In this document: one piece after another, positions 10,093 through 22,202 of the stretch
How positions within the stretch are numbered: position 1 is the stretch's first letter
Layout of the letters: each line of letters begins with the position of its first letter
Source of the DNA: Hirundichthys speculiger
Taxonomy: Eukaryota > Chordata > Actinopteri > Beloniformes > Exocoetidae
Reading direction: 5' to 3'
Assembly (NCBI GenBank): GCA_018398805.1
Contig: JAGFBZ010000814.1
Location: 3,705,001 to 3,769,000, forward strand
Length of the DNA stretch: 64,000 nt
Program-made: the position numbers and the translations under genes
Notes under the pieces: model-generated
What the model was told of the DNA's origin: nothing
Seen by the model: the letters and a program-made list of their open reading frames with translations, nothing else
Database searches by the model: none

Positions 10093-11031
10093 ACTTAATA
10101 TACGGAGTCAGGAAGGTGGCAGTACAGGTAGCAAGATAAGCCAAGCAATGTCAAGGATTGATAGAGGAGGAGGCAGAAAGCTAGACACAGACAAAGGTAG
10201 AGACAAAAGTAAACATGAATCCATGTATAGATCCAGGGAAGCAGTGATCCTCCCTGGAGGGAGTGTGCTGTGTCTGGCCTGGTTCCCAGTGTGCACTATA
10301 ACCTCTGTAGTTGGCTGCCACTGGGGTTACACTGCTTTAAGTCAGCTACACTATGTCCTTTTTACATCCCTGAATCCCTTTAAGCTTTCTCTGTTGTAGC
10401 TTTGGCCTCTCATCTCTCTGTCTGCCTCCCTTTACATTTGTCCTCTTTCACCCTGGAATTAATTTTGTTGTGAATGTTTTTTCTTTTTTTTTTCCTTTGT
10501 GTCTGTATTCTATTAACCTCATTTACATTTTTCCCCTTTTGATATGCAGTTACTCTCTTTATTATTTCCGTTTGGTTCACTTATTGTTTACATCATCAGA
10601 TGAATGTATTTGCTTAGGGCTATATCTATCACACATTTTTTCATAGGTTGTAAAATAACTGGAATGGTTTCCTTTCTACATCGTGATCCGATGCTCTATT
10701 TAGGAAATAGAACTGTTCTAAAACTGATCCTCGGTAATGACAGATAATTAGTGATGAGATTTTGAGAATTATATTACGAGGAAAAAAGTGTTAAAAACAT
10801 CAACTTGCAAGTTACATTTTTCATTTAGCATCTTGTATTTCAGATACACACAAACAAAATTGAGTGAGTGAATATTAGTGCTGAAACTGTCAATTCATGT
10901 AAAAACAGCAAATCTGACTTCCTCATTTTTCAATTCACACATTACAAAAATCATTTATAACATCTCTTTTCTGTTTAGAAAAGTAGACTTGCTCTACATT
11001 TCTAAGGCCTGATAACATTTTAAGGTTTCTC
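10093..11031. other. No gene seen
   Basis: Non-coding sequence; the open frame across 9989-10399 is created largely by the (TG)n tract and shows no domain. Confidence 0.45.
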
Positions 11032-12176
11032 AATGGGGGCGATACCACCTGTACAGTTATTTAATTCATTACTGAAACGTCAGGGCTAAGAGGGGGGCGC
11101 TCAAGGACAAATGAGGGGCGCCATGCCCTTGGGAACTCTATTTTAAACTTCCATGGTTTACCAAGGTTTTTTATAGTTCAAATCTATTTATGTTTCAATA
11201 AAATGTTGTGCTCAGATTTCCTTTAAAAAAAATAAAGCTGCTGTCTGAGACCAAAACACAGAGTCTGCTGCTTCCATGACCCGGTAACATCTCCTTTTCT
11301 CTCTACGTCACAATCAGACGAGCCGAGCGGGATCGGTTGCCATAGTAACGCCCATAAACAGAGCAGCAGAGAAACCCCTTTCCAACACATTTCGCAGGAT
11401 TCATTCAACAACCAATGAAAACGTACACAATCAAGACTACGTAATCACGTTTAATCACAAACATTTACAGTACAATCAAAAATGGCGGAAATACAAGAAA
11501 AAGTGCCACCAGTACAAAGCTAATTACATAAATAATGGATTTATTCCGTCACCGAGCAATGTACATCCGCTGATGTGCTGCTATGTGAGCAGATGTTCTC
11601 CAATGAAGCCATGAAGCCGTTGTGATTACAGGAGCATCTCTCTAAAAAAACATCCAGACAAGGCATCTAAAGACTCGGCTTACTGAACAAGGATTCAGCC
11701 AAACTCTCCACATGCAGACAAAATACCGAAATGGACCTTGTGAGCTCTGGTGCACTCAGGCTGAAGCTCACGGCGATGTGTCCGGACATGAAAAAGCTGG
11801 CAGCAGCCCATCAAGCGCAGGACTCCCACTAAAAATAAAGAGCAGCAGTCGCTCCCTTTTGTAAATAGTTTTTTTCTTATTTTTTTCTCATTGCCAGGCC
11901 AGGCCTTGTCAGTAGTCTACTCCGAAAATTACCGTTTGAAATGTTTAAGGTGCATTAATTGATGCACGAGTGGTTTCAGGTTTTGATTGGTTAATTCACC
12001 GCTGTTCTCGTGAAGTGTGCATGATGTTGTTGGCATCTTTAATTTGCCTATAACAGGTTTTCAACAAATTCTGCTGTGGTGGTATTTTTTTAGTTCCAAA
12101 AAAATATATAGGGGGGGTTTCAGAGCATCATGGTGGCTCAGGGAAGCGTTTGTTCAAAAAAGGTTGAGAACCACTG
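11032..12176 (+). pseudogene. Decayed hAT element with BED-finger transposase remnants
   Basis: The right end aggttgagaaccactg is a typical hAT terminus and the left end (ggtttctcaatggggg) a degraded partner; the flanks share ttttaa. Inside, at about 11570-11690, the + strand encodes QMFSNEAMKP and, after a frameshift, LQEHLSKKHPDKASKD, a pattern like the BED zinc finger of ZBED/SCAND3-type hAT transposases. A later frame reads MDLVSSGALRLKL. The catalytic core is missing, so this is an internally deleted, inactive copy. Confidence 0.6.
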
Positions 12177-12419
12177 TTTTAATGGAATCACCAGGATGGG
12201 AGTTAGTTGCTTCAAAAGCCTTTGTTAGAAGAACCTTAATAGATAATGAAATTAGTACTTTTTTTTGTACTGAATCAATAACTATTTTGAATTAATAACC
12301 AGGTTTGAATAATATTTGACCCTAAAACTAGGAATCCAATCTCTGGCGAACTGTATGATTGAACAAAGATTATATCATTGGTTAACATGCAAAAAGGTCA
12401 AAGTCACTCACAGCCAAAA

Positions 12420-12650
12420 ATATATGAAGCCAGCAGCCAAAAATCCTTAATCCTCAGTGCCATGCCATGTCGCCCTATTGGTTGTGATTGTGCGTGTGTA
12501 TGTGTTTAGTATGGAGGGTGGGAGGGAAGGGGTTTTATTGTGATTATTTGTTTTTAATTCTGTAAAGCACTTTGTGTTGCATGTTTTGCATGAAAAGCGC
12601 TATACAAATAAAGATTGATTTGATTTGATTTGAAAAAAAAAACAAACAAA
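12420..12650 (+). repeat. LINE-like 3' tail with (GATTT)n end
   Basis: Ends with the fish retroelement signature tgtaaagcactttgtg ... aaaagcgctatacaaataaa followed by repeated gatttgattt and an A-rich run. Similar in kind to 24140-24415. Confidence 0.6.
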
Positions 12651-12830
12651 CAATCAAACAAAAGAGTTAAAAAAAAAATCAATGACCAATCATTGCTATA
12701 TGAAATGAATAAGAAGGGGCATATAGAAAGCAGATGACAAAAAAGAGACTTGGTCATGGTAGAGCAGAAGTTGTACCAAGTTGTACAATCTTTACCAAGC
12801 ACCTCCTGGTAAGCTCCTCTTGTGACCCGG

Positions 12831-13228
12831 TTAAAGGTGGGGTAGGTGTTCTTTGAAAAAACGGTTCCAGCAATCCAACTCAAGTGAGATTTTGAAAATA
12901 TACACTCCCTCCCTCCTCCTCTTCAGCCCACCCCTCAAAACCACGCCTTCACATGATTCACGGCTACATGAACCACAGGGAGGGAGGGAGGGGTGGGTGG
13001 AGAGTGCATTGATATTTGATGGACGTATCAGGCAGCCAATAAATGTAAAGATGATCAGTACATTGATTGGTCAGAGTTATTCTCTGATTATACCCTCTAG
13101 ACTGGACCAAAACGTTTCGTTTTTTTTGCAAACATTTTATTTCAGTGGGTGCAATGGGAATGTGAAAAGGTTTTCAGGCAATATTGTAAAAAGTGCTGCA
13201 AAAAAAAGAACACCTACCCCACCTTTAA
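12831..13228. mobile_element. TTAA-flanked MITE, complete copy
   Basis: 398 bp. Ends are ttaaaggtggggtaggtgtt and its near-exact complement, and both flanks are TTAA, the target duplication of piggyBac and Kolobok transposons. A truncated copy in the opposite internal orientation is at 24699-24892. It has no transposase. Confidence 0.85.
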
Positions 13229-15919
13229 CATATCAGTTTGACTGTATGCAGCCTAGTGTCGACTGTACAGTTGTTTCATTCATTACTGGTTTCAATTCTT
13301 GAGTGAATGTCCCAGGTTTGCTACAAGGCACGGTGCATGTAAATAAATGTCTATTTCTGTATCCTGTGTGCAGGTCTCCCTGTCTACCTCTCTCTTTACA
13401 CCATCATCCATGTCCATCTGTCTGCTGGTCTGACACTGCACAACTGCCAGTGACAAAGCCTTTATTCTTTCCAATTCCCTCCGCTACAGACACTATAGCC
13501 TTGTGAATAGATTTACAGAGGCTTTGAAACGCTTTTTGACAACTCTGCTGTCACTTACGTCATGCAGCGTTTACGGCAGAAATGTTAAGCGTGTGTGTAT
13601 TTGTTTAACGGATGTTGTGTTTGTGCTTGTGTTTGTGTATGCTCTGTGATGTGTGGAGAGTAGTGAGCAGACAGATGGTGCACACTCCAGGGTCTGACGG
13701 TGCAGACATGCCAACATAGAAGAGTCAAAGAAGGATGAATGTATATCATTAGTGTATTTGCTCACTGCATTTTTGGATCATGCATAATTGTGTGTGCACG
13801 AGAATTAATGTGAAAAGAAAAGAATACAATTCAAATATTTTTAAATAAAGGCCAGTTTTAGCAGGTCAATCTGAACACGCACACACACACATACACATGC
13901 AAAATGATGTTCAGCCATTATTTTTCTTGTAGTTCTTTCTGTCTGACCTTGATAAATCTGGATTTTTTTATTTTGACACCTGGCAGAATAGCTTTCCTAA
14001 AGCAGTTTCTGACAGGTGTATGCAATTCTACCCACACAACTGGTAAAGCCATTTTGACATGCACTGTGGCATGACAAACTATTTGGATGTAGAATTTTTT
14101 GTTTTGTTTTTCAGACTATTATATTTTAGGCTGCTTCGGTGTCACACTCTTGGCTATGAGAGTGAGATGCGCTCTGTTGGTTTGAACCCAGGAACCATAA
14201 AACCCGCTGAATGACACACTGCTAGAATGAGACTAATACAATGCCATGCATGAAAGGGATGGATGCTGTTTTTGACATTTCACTCCATTTTAATATAAGA
14301 ACAAGCACATACTCACTCGTCAAAGGCACACACACACACACTCACTGCGCCTTGTTGGAGATTTTATGTGACTCTGCAGAACCGTCAGTGGCAGGAAACT
14401 AAGTGGCACCTCCCCGCTGTTATGTCCCCTGTCTGCCTTGGCAGTTACCCTGTTTTGCTATCTAAATGCAAAGGGACAAGAGAGATGCAAAACCTAGATT
14501 TGCTCCCTGTTCTGCAATTTGCTTTTTCGTCTCTTTTTTTGTGTGATTGGGCGGATGAGTTTAATATTTCCATCTCTCCATTTCTGGACTATTTTCTGCT
14601 CATATCTGCCCCCAATTTTTCTGCTGTTGATTATGAAGGCTTCTTTCAGATGTTTTTGTTTGTAATGTAGTTTTTCACTTTTCATTTTCTCTCCAGCAGC
14701 ATTGTGTGGGCCGTCTGTCATCTGCATCCATCAGCATAGATTTTAAAGTACATCGTTGACCCATGTCCTACGCTTTTTGTCTGTTTTTTTTTTTTTTTGT
14801 ATGTTTTCTTGGGTGTGGATGATGAACTGGAACGACATATCATTGTGCTGGGATGCTGGCTCAATGACAATAAAAGGCATCCTGACTCTTGGCTGTGACT
14901 CTTAAATGGGGTTGCGTCATCTGTTGCCAAACTGAATTGTGTGCTTTGTGCGTCGCAGCGTCTATGTTGGCTCGGTTAAAAGTTGGGGGATTTTCAACTT
15001 TTTCTGCTCAACACATACATCAGCCAATCAAGTTGCGGCTGTACGTCAAGAGCAAACCATTGTAATTGCACAGAATTGCAGACAGGACTAATTGAAAGCA
15101 CGCAGATTATTTGAGTATCGAACAGGAGCAATTTTGATTGGTTGTTTTTGGTATGACAAAGAAACGCCAATAACACCACCTCCAAATGCACCCATGTGAA
15201 TCCAACATAAACCCAATCACAGAGACATAAGCTCCTTATCAACCACTGGACTCCCAGAACAGATGTTAATTAGCTCAATTCAGGAGCAGGACTCTACCTT
15301 TTATAACCTCTTAAAGATTCATTTCTGCTAATACTATGCTGATATTACCTTTAACCTAACATGCCTTACTTGCTCTTATCTCAGGGCTCCTATACGCTGT
15401 ATGGTTTCTGGCTGTTGCAGACGAAAGATCAGCATATTGAAAGAATCATGAGCATACCTTTGGTCTTTGGTCAAAATTGGCTGTCGTACATCCTACAGTA
15501 TGACCAGTTTGACAACAGTCGTCACACTGGTCTTGCAGTCTAAGACTATACATTTCTGTATTCCTATTTAATCACCAAATAAAATGCAACCTGAAATGAA
15601 GCATTGATTATTGAGACCTAGCACCGTTCCAAAGAAAAATAAGAATCCAAAGTTTGCCTCTTGTCCCTAACCATGACTGGGAACACTTCTTCTTTTCCAC
15701 TTTTTTTTTTTAAAAAGCATTTTGGCACAACGCTACAACGGATCTTATTTCCATGCGTTGTTTGTTTACCGTCAGCGCGTACAGACTACTAATTTCTACA
15801 CCCACATCTCCACATCAGTAGGAGCCTATGATTTAAGAGGGCTCATCATCATGCAGTCTAGGACATCACACCCAAGACTGAGCAAATTCAAATTGTACAG
15901 TGTGAGACATTATGATCTT
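13229..15919. other. No gene seen; short microsatellites
   Basis: Non-coding sequence with (CA)n tracts near 13880 and 14325-14342 and a T-run near 14790-14800. The frames present have no recognisable domain and intron-like composition. Confidence 0.45.
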
Positions 15920-15927
15920 ATACAGCT

Positions 15928-16903
15928 CAGGGTTATAATAGTTTTGGATTTTCCATTAGTTTTAGTTTTTATTTAGTTTTTAGTTTAATTTTTTAAATTC
16001 AGTTAGTTTTAATTCATTTTTAGAGCAGTTTTGCTAGTTTTAATTTGTTTTTATTTTTTTGAAATACTTAGTTTTAGTTTAGTTTTTATTAGTTTCTGTG
16101 TTAGTTTTAGTTTTATTTTGTAAATTAGGGTTGTGATTTTGGTTGGAGTGAAGCACTGGACGTTTTGAAGGCTATCAAGTCACATAGTCGTGTTTACATT
16201 CTGGTCTCAATAAACATATTTACCAATGCGTCTTCCCGCTTGTGGTGTTCCTGCGTATTTACTGACCAGCAGTTATTTGGTCGATGGTGGAAACAGTCCA
16301 TTATAGTTGCAGTTTTCTCGCGTCCTTCCCAACACTGACTGGCCTGCAGCTGCAGCTTCTCTTTCCAGGCAGGAGGGCACGAGGCTAGCTTATCCAGCTA
16401 GTCCTGGTTAGCCTTCTTATGTGAGTTTTTCAAATGGACTTTCAGATTCGTGGGGTTTTTTTTCCCTTCAGAAGTATTCCACACATTGTATCACCTGCTT
16501 CTACAACAAGGCACTTACTTTTATCGTTAACACAGTCATAGTCAAAGAAATCCCAAATAGGACTTTGCCGCTTTCTCCCAACTTTTGGCACAGCCATCAC
16601 TGCTGATCATTTTAGTTTTTTTTTTTTTTTTTTTGCGGTTGTTGTTGTACGGCGGAGCGAAGTTCATAGATTTCATGTAAATCCCAAAACGTTTATGTGA
16701 AAAAATTTTTACAAATACGAAAACGAAGGACGATTCTTGATATTATTATAGTTAATTTTAGTTCGTTTTGTAAACACATAATACAGTTTCAGTTAGTTAT
16801 CGTTTTTAAAAAACTTGTTTTTATTTTATTTCAGCTAACAAAAATGTTTTTTCAATTCTAATTTTCATTATTTCGTTCGTTTTCGTTAACAATAATAACT
16901 TTG
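15928..16903. mobile_element. hAT-type non-autonomous element with exact 8-bp duplication
   Basis: 976 bp. Begins cagggttataatagttttgg and ends (reverse complement) caaagttattattgttaacg, flanked on both sides by atacagct (15920-15927 and 16904-16911), an exact 8-bp target duplication. Both ends are packed with ttagtttt-like subrepeats (15945-16120 and 16735-16860). The middle has no transposase frame. Confidence 0.85.
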
Positions 16904-16911
16904 ATACAGCT

Positions 16912-18189
16912 GCAGAAATCGTGCAGCGTGGAGGGACCCTTCTCTCACTTACATGTTCTTCTTGTACTCGTTCCATTTTCGGTAGATTCCCAATGCACTG
17001 AAAACTGAATACCCCTCACTTCTAAGGCTATTTGAATAAAGGTGATTAAAACACACACAGACCTGTTTTTCACTTGGATGAATGATAATCTTGAAGCCCT
17101 GATCCTCACTGCATACACATTTTCACTAGTTTGTAATGCACTTTTTGGCTACATTAATATCTCCCCGTAAATTGTATTTATATTACATTAGTTAGGGGAT
17201 GGCTTTACTTTTCTCTTTCATTTACATTTCTGGAGCTGTTGTGCTGTCCCTTGTTAATTCTGTCACTCACTGAACAGACTGCAGTTTGGTATTGAGCCAC
17301 TGCATCTACAGTACTTGGTCCAGTTAGCTGCAGCTAAATTTGGAAAGTGCTCTATTGAGATCATGATAATAATGATGGCATCTCCCTGTCTGTGCTCGAA
17401 ACAAAGAGTGGCACAGGAGCTTTCTTGCTCAGAATATAATTAAGTTTTGTTCAACAGGTACAGGCTACATTTTTAATTATAAACACCTTTGAAATAAAGG
17501 TTGGGAATAGATTTCTGAAAAAATGTAATAGTTAATAAATCTAGCTGCCAACAGTCTAGGCTCAGCCAATAAGTATCCCTCTCAAACATGATCTTTGAGT
17601 TGTGTGATGTATGTGCATTAGAGATATGTTCCATCCAACATGTATGTGAGTGTTCTTGTTTTTGTGACCCCCATAAGTAACTCTGTTTGTAATTGTTGAT
17701 CCTGTGATGGCTAGTAGTCCTTGTGAGGACCAAAAGCCCAGTTAGTTAAAGGTAAGATCTGAGGTGGAAATTGAGATTATGCTATATGTAGACTGCTGCT
17801 GGTTAAAATGAGGGGTTAGGCTGCACAAATTAATGGAGGTCAATGTAATAAATATAACTTCATGAAAATGAGCTTTTTATAATTAATGAGGCAACTAATA
17901 TAATATTTATTTGCTTCCTTATCTGAGCTTTCCATTAAATTCTTTAGAGGCCCCCAGCTCCCATCATGGAAATGGCTTTTCTACAGCCAAGAAAGGCTTA
18001 ATCACGTTTGTTGTCAGTCATATACCGATTAAAATGTGTAAAAGGACTGCACACTTCTATTCATTCATCCCTCCATTTCATCTTGTTCAGACAAAAGTCA
18101 CACAGAGACACACAACCAGGCAAGCTCACACCTCCAAGGAGTTCAGAATCACATATTCACTAAGGTGTATGTTTTTGAAGTGTAGGAAG
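16912..18189. other. No gene seen
   Basis: Non-coding, no supported frame or recognised repeat. Confidence 0.45.
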
Positions 18190-18310
18190 GTGAACTACCC
18201 ACACGGGCAGAGGGAGAGCATGCAAACTCCAGACAGAAAGGCTTCAGCATTCAAAGTGAAAAACCTTGTTGCTGGAAGGCAACAGCGCTAACCGCCTCAC
18301 CGCCACTGCA
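18190..18310 (-). repeat. Partial copy of the tRNA-like SINE
   Basis: The reverse complement contains ggtgaggcggttagcgctgt and tggagtttgcatgctctccc, matching the head of the SINE at 7199-7562. Confidence 0.65.
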
Positions 18311-19599
18311 GGCCACTAGATGTAGCTAAATGGCAAGCCAGTGCAAATAAGATATTTCTAAAAATAAAAATTAAATTAAAGAAAGCAGAAATATTTACTT
18401 TAATATACTTTAGGGGGTAAATATAGAGGGGAAAAAAATCATGATAAGACTTCATACTAGAGTAATAATTTTTTGGGTGTAAGGTTCATCACTAAATCAG
18501 TCATACACACCAGAACTGGTGTTTTCATTTCCTCTCAGTCAGTCTCATATTTGGTTGATGTTGAACTGTGAATTATGAGATTTTTACAGTCTCTTATCAT
18601 TCTATAGAGTTATACTCATGCTGTAATTATAAGATACCAAATGAATAAATCTACAGCATGTGCTGTTTTAATAAAGAAGTAGCAAGATTTTAGGAGTATT
18701 GTTATATGGTATGGTTAAAAAAAAAATCAGTTTAAAACTAATTGCTACCTTCTTTGTATCAGCTTTCAGTGACAAACAAAAGTAGTCAGGACACCTGCAG
18801 TAGGTCATTTATGGCAGTTTGTTAATTAAGCCATTGTATGCAGTCAGTAGAGGACTAGCTGTGGGGAATAACAATCTTCAATTGAGATAAATAAATAAAT
18901 AAATGGCCCCCTACTTGGAACACAAATATTTCCTTCCGCTTTTGTCCCGTGGTGTGCATGCAGTGTTCTGAGAGTGCCAGTTGTCCACTTTACAGCAGAC
19001 TTTAATGACAATTGAAGAGAGCAAATGTTTTTACATGGCCATACATTGTTAGAAAAGACTGTTTTAATCTGTATGTGTGGACCAAGTTTGTTTATGTGCT
19101 TTGTGGGGTGGAGAAATAAGTCATTAAAAGCCATTGAAAGAAAGTGAGTAAATATCTTGGCAGATGTGGTTGTCACAATAATAAGTCATTAACTATTTGC
19201 TGGTTTTGTCCCAAGTTCTCCGCATTTGAATGTGTCCTTCAGCAAGACACCTTAATCCTTAGCTGCTTTACCAGTGTGCAGTGGAAAGATTTTGGGCAAT
19301 TTTTCAAATGTTATTGCTCCTTTTTTTTTTCCAATCAGCAGTTTGTATCGCTGTCCTTCTGTTTCATCTTTCAGTAAAGCTGACCTGCCATCTTAATCAA
19401 ACGTCCAGCAGAGAAGGTTGACAAATATTGAAGCAGTCTTCTCAGCGACTCAGTGGCCAACCATCTGCAGACACAGAGACACCAGCTGGCACCAGTTTCT
19501 TGGCAGTGCTCCTACTGACTCCTTCTTCCTTTTTTCTTTCTTTTTTTGTCAGCAAAACATTCTATCACAACAAATCAGTCAGTCTACAATAAGACTTGA

Positions 19600-19642
19600 A
19601 GTCAGAGAGGAGGAGGAGAGAGAGAGAAAGAGAGAGAGAGCA
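19600..19642. repeat. GA-rich tract
   Basis: Purine-rich run of gagagaga and gaggagga. It precedes a CpG-containing stretch with an (AGC)n run (19768-19781) and a possible donor near 19855. This could be a 5' exon of mctp1 or another transcript, but nothing proves it. Confidence 0.4.
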
Positions 19643-21329
19643 GAGTTGTGGGTGTCTGTGAGATGTGCAAGAATCTCACAGCTGGTTGGCCTTTGCTGTG
19701 TGTATGAGCAAGGCAGGGAGTGAACCGGTGTTTGTGTGGGTGCCTCTCTCATGCAGGAGCGTAAGCCAGCAGCAGCAGCAGTTGTACGGTGGAAGCGTGT
19801 TCGTGTCTGGATGTTAACGCTGCCTCTCTCAGCTGTGGGACGAAGCCTTACTGTAGGTATTCACATGCACAGATACACAATGCCGTGTTGACTGCCTCCC
19901 TTCTGTTTTTTTTTTGTTCCTTGTGTGCTCCGGATTTTTGTAGAATGATATTTAATCCTTTTTTTCTATGCACGGTGGGTTGCTGAGTGTGAATGGAAAT
20001 TTTGGTTACACAGGTGCATTTATTTATTTTTTTAATTCCAGGAGCATGTCCATCCTCAGGATTTGATTAGTGATGAGCGGATTAACATGTTCCACTTTCA
20101 ACCAAATGTTTCCATCACTTCAACACGTTCAAAAATTTGCATGCAGATTTCCATAAACCTGACCTTTGCTTAGTATTGTGAAGAGAAAATATTGGTCATT
20201 GTCAGGCTAAGTGCAGGTGTTTGTGTGTGTTTGTATTTGTGCTGGAGGATGGCAGGGTGGAGGTGCTGTGGGTGTGTCGTGTCCAGTTTGCAATAGTGTG
20301 GAACCTGAGCTGGCTGCTAGTGTGACATGACACCAGCCAGACTCTGAAAAAGGAGGGGGAAACGAGAGGGAGAGGTGAGGATATGGCCAGATAAAAGAGT
20401 GGATACAGAACAAAAGTGTGAGGAAATTCCCAAAAAAAATGTGGGATTTTAAAATGCTTGGTGGAGTGATGTCGTCGAGGCCACACATCTTCATTTTAAC
20501 GACCTAATAATATTAGTTTTTATGTGCTTCTTTTTATGTGTTTCTTTTATTCGTATATCAAGGGGTTGGTAGTGAACGTGCTCAGAATGGGAGAAATAGC
20601 ATGACTGGTGTAGAAGGGAGTAGGGAAGAAAGAGATGGCAGAGGAGAAGATTAGGTGTGAGGGAGTGAATTTAGTGAACTGAGGCAAAGCATGGGAAGAG
20701 AGAGGATGTTAGAAAAGAAATAAGACTACTTCAGGTGGAAATAAATAGCCTGAAAAAAGTGGAGAGAAATGGTCTTATGGGAAGATGTTCCTCCCATCAG
20801 CCAAATGTTTGAGAAGTTGCAGGGTTTCTTTGGGCTGGGGGAACTGTTTTCATGAATTTTCAACATCGGTTATTGGCATTAAAGCGCTTAATGAAAAAAA
20901 CAAAAAGAAACAACAGCTTAAAAACTTTGCATCACTCTTAACATCTTGTGTTTTATTTTTCCTTTGAAAGCAAGAAGAGTGACACAATTTGTGTGAGAAC
21001 TCCTGATCTGCATTTCTGGCTGTACTGCACGCATAGCCAATAGTGTACAGGGAATGCATAATGCATTATGAAGAGTTTGCTTGTGAGAGACGAATGTATT
21101 TTTGACAGAGTACAGAAGTATAAAATCTACAATAGTTTTATGTACAATCTTGTTTCCAAGGTGTGTTTTTTTTTAAATACAAATTTCATGCACCTTATTA
21201 CTATGAAGAATTATTATTACATTATATGCATTAATTTCAGTTATACATGATTTTCAGTTGTTGCTCATTCTCTCTGTGTGTATTTTGTGGGAGGAGGAAA
21301 ATATTTTAAAGACCATTGGATAACCCAGA

Positions 21330-21440
21330 TACCGAGTTTGCAGAAAGCGCAACTCGCATGTCGGCGCGTCCAAATGGAATAAATGTGCGTTCACCTGGTC
21401 ACATGTGGACGTACACAAACGGCTCTACGTCTCAATTACG
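21330..21440 (+). repeat. Interspersed repeat related to 39885-40060
   Basis: Shares tcacctggtcacatgtggac, then caaacggctctac, and the cgcatgtcgg block with 39970-40055, and its left part (ccgagtttgcagaaag) matches the other copy in inverse orientation. This marks a palindromic repeat family. Confidence 0.6.
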
Positions 21441-21934
21441 CATCACCGTATTATTTGCATACGTTTTTATTCTCTTGAGGTCAGAGGATGTCTGGTCAGC
21501 AGTTGTGGTGGATGTCGGAATAGTCACGGCCAGACATGTCAGTCTGTACAGCTGTGGTATGATCTCATTCAGATGTCTGCTGTGGAGGAAACCAAGGAGA
21601 TCTTTGTCAAGCTGGAAAAGGTTGGATGTGGGAATTTATTTCTGAATGTGTCTGAAACTGTTGGTGGTCGAGGAAAGACAGGAACATTAATTGTTGGTGA
21701 TCTTTAAATGCGCATCCAACGATTCATTCTGCAGTATTTTAAAAAGCCCATCAGTTGCGCCAAGATGCAGAACTGGTAACAACTGGATCTTACGCAGGTA
21801 AGATCGCGGGTCTATGAGCTGCAGCCAACTGCCCAAAGTGTGATAGGCTGGTCACGTGAGTGAGCAGAGGCGAGTGGACATTGACATGCAGTGGCGGGCC
21901 TGTTGCCTAAAAGGCATGCACGCTCACGTGCAAG

Positions 21935-22202
21935 TCCCAGGTTGTACCCCTGCCTTTCACCCAAAGAGAGCTGGGATAGACTCCAGCAGATCCCCGTGAC
22001 CCTGCAGAGGATTCAACAGGCAAAGATAAGGGTCTGAGGGCAGACCCAAAACTCCCTGAAGGAGGATATTTCTCACCTGGCTTGGAAATGCTTAGGTTAA
22101 CTTGAGGATGTGATTTAGGAGAGGGGGAGGGGAATCTCAGCATGAGTTGCCATTTCCACAACCCAGTACCAGGAGGGAATGGATGGATGGATGGATGGAT
22201 GG
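21935..22202 (+). repeat. Partial SINE copy with (ATGG)n tail
   Basis: Contains gttgtacccctgcctttcac and cagcagatccccgtgaccct, as in the SINE at 7199-7562, and ends in an atgg run at 22180-22202; the intervening part has diverged. Confidence 0.6.

Noticed and set aside
9830..10399. Overlapping frames of 64-136 codons
   Set aside because: They run through (TG)n and (CAGA)n repeats, giving HTHT and CVCV runs, and have no domain.
21316..21707. Two overlapping frames of about 100 codons
   Set aside because: The left part belongs to the repeat shared with 39885-40060 and neither frame shows a domain or splice support.
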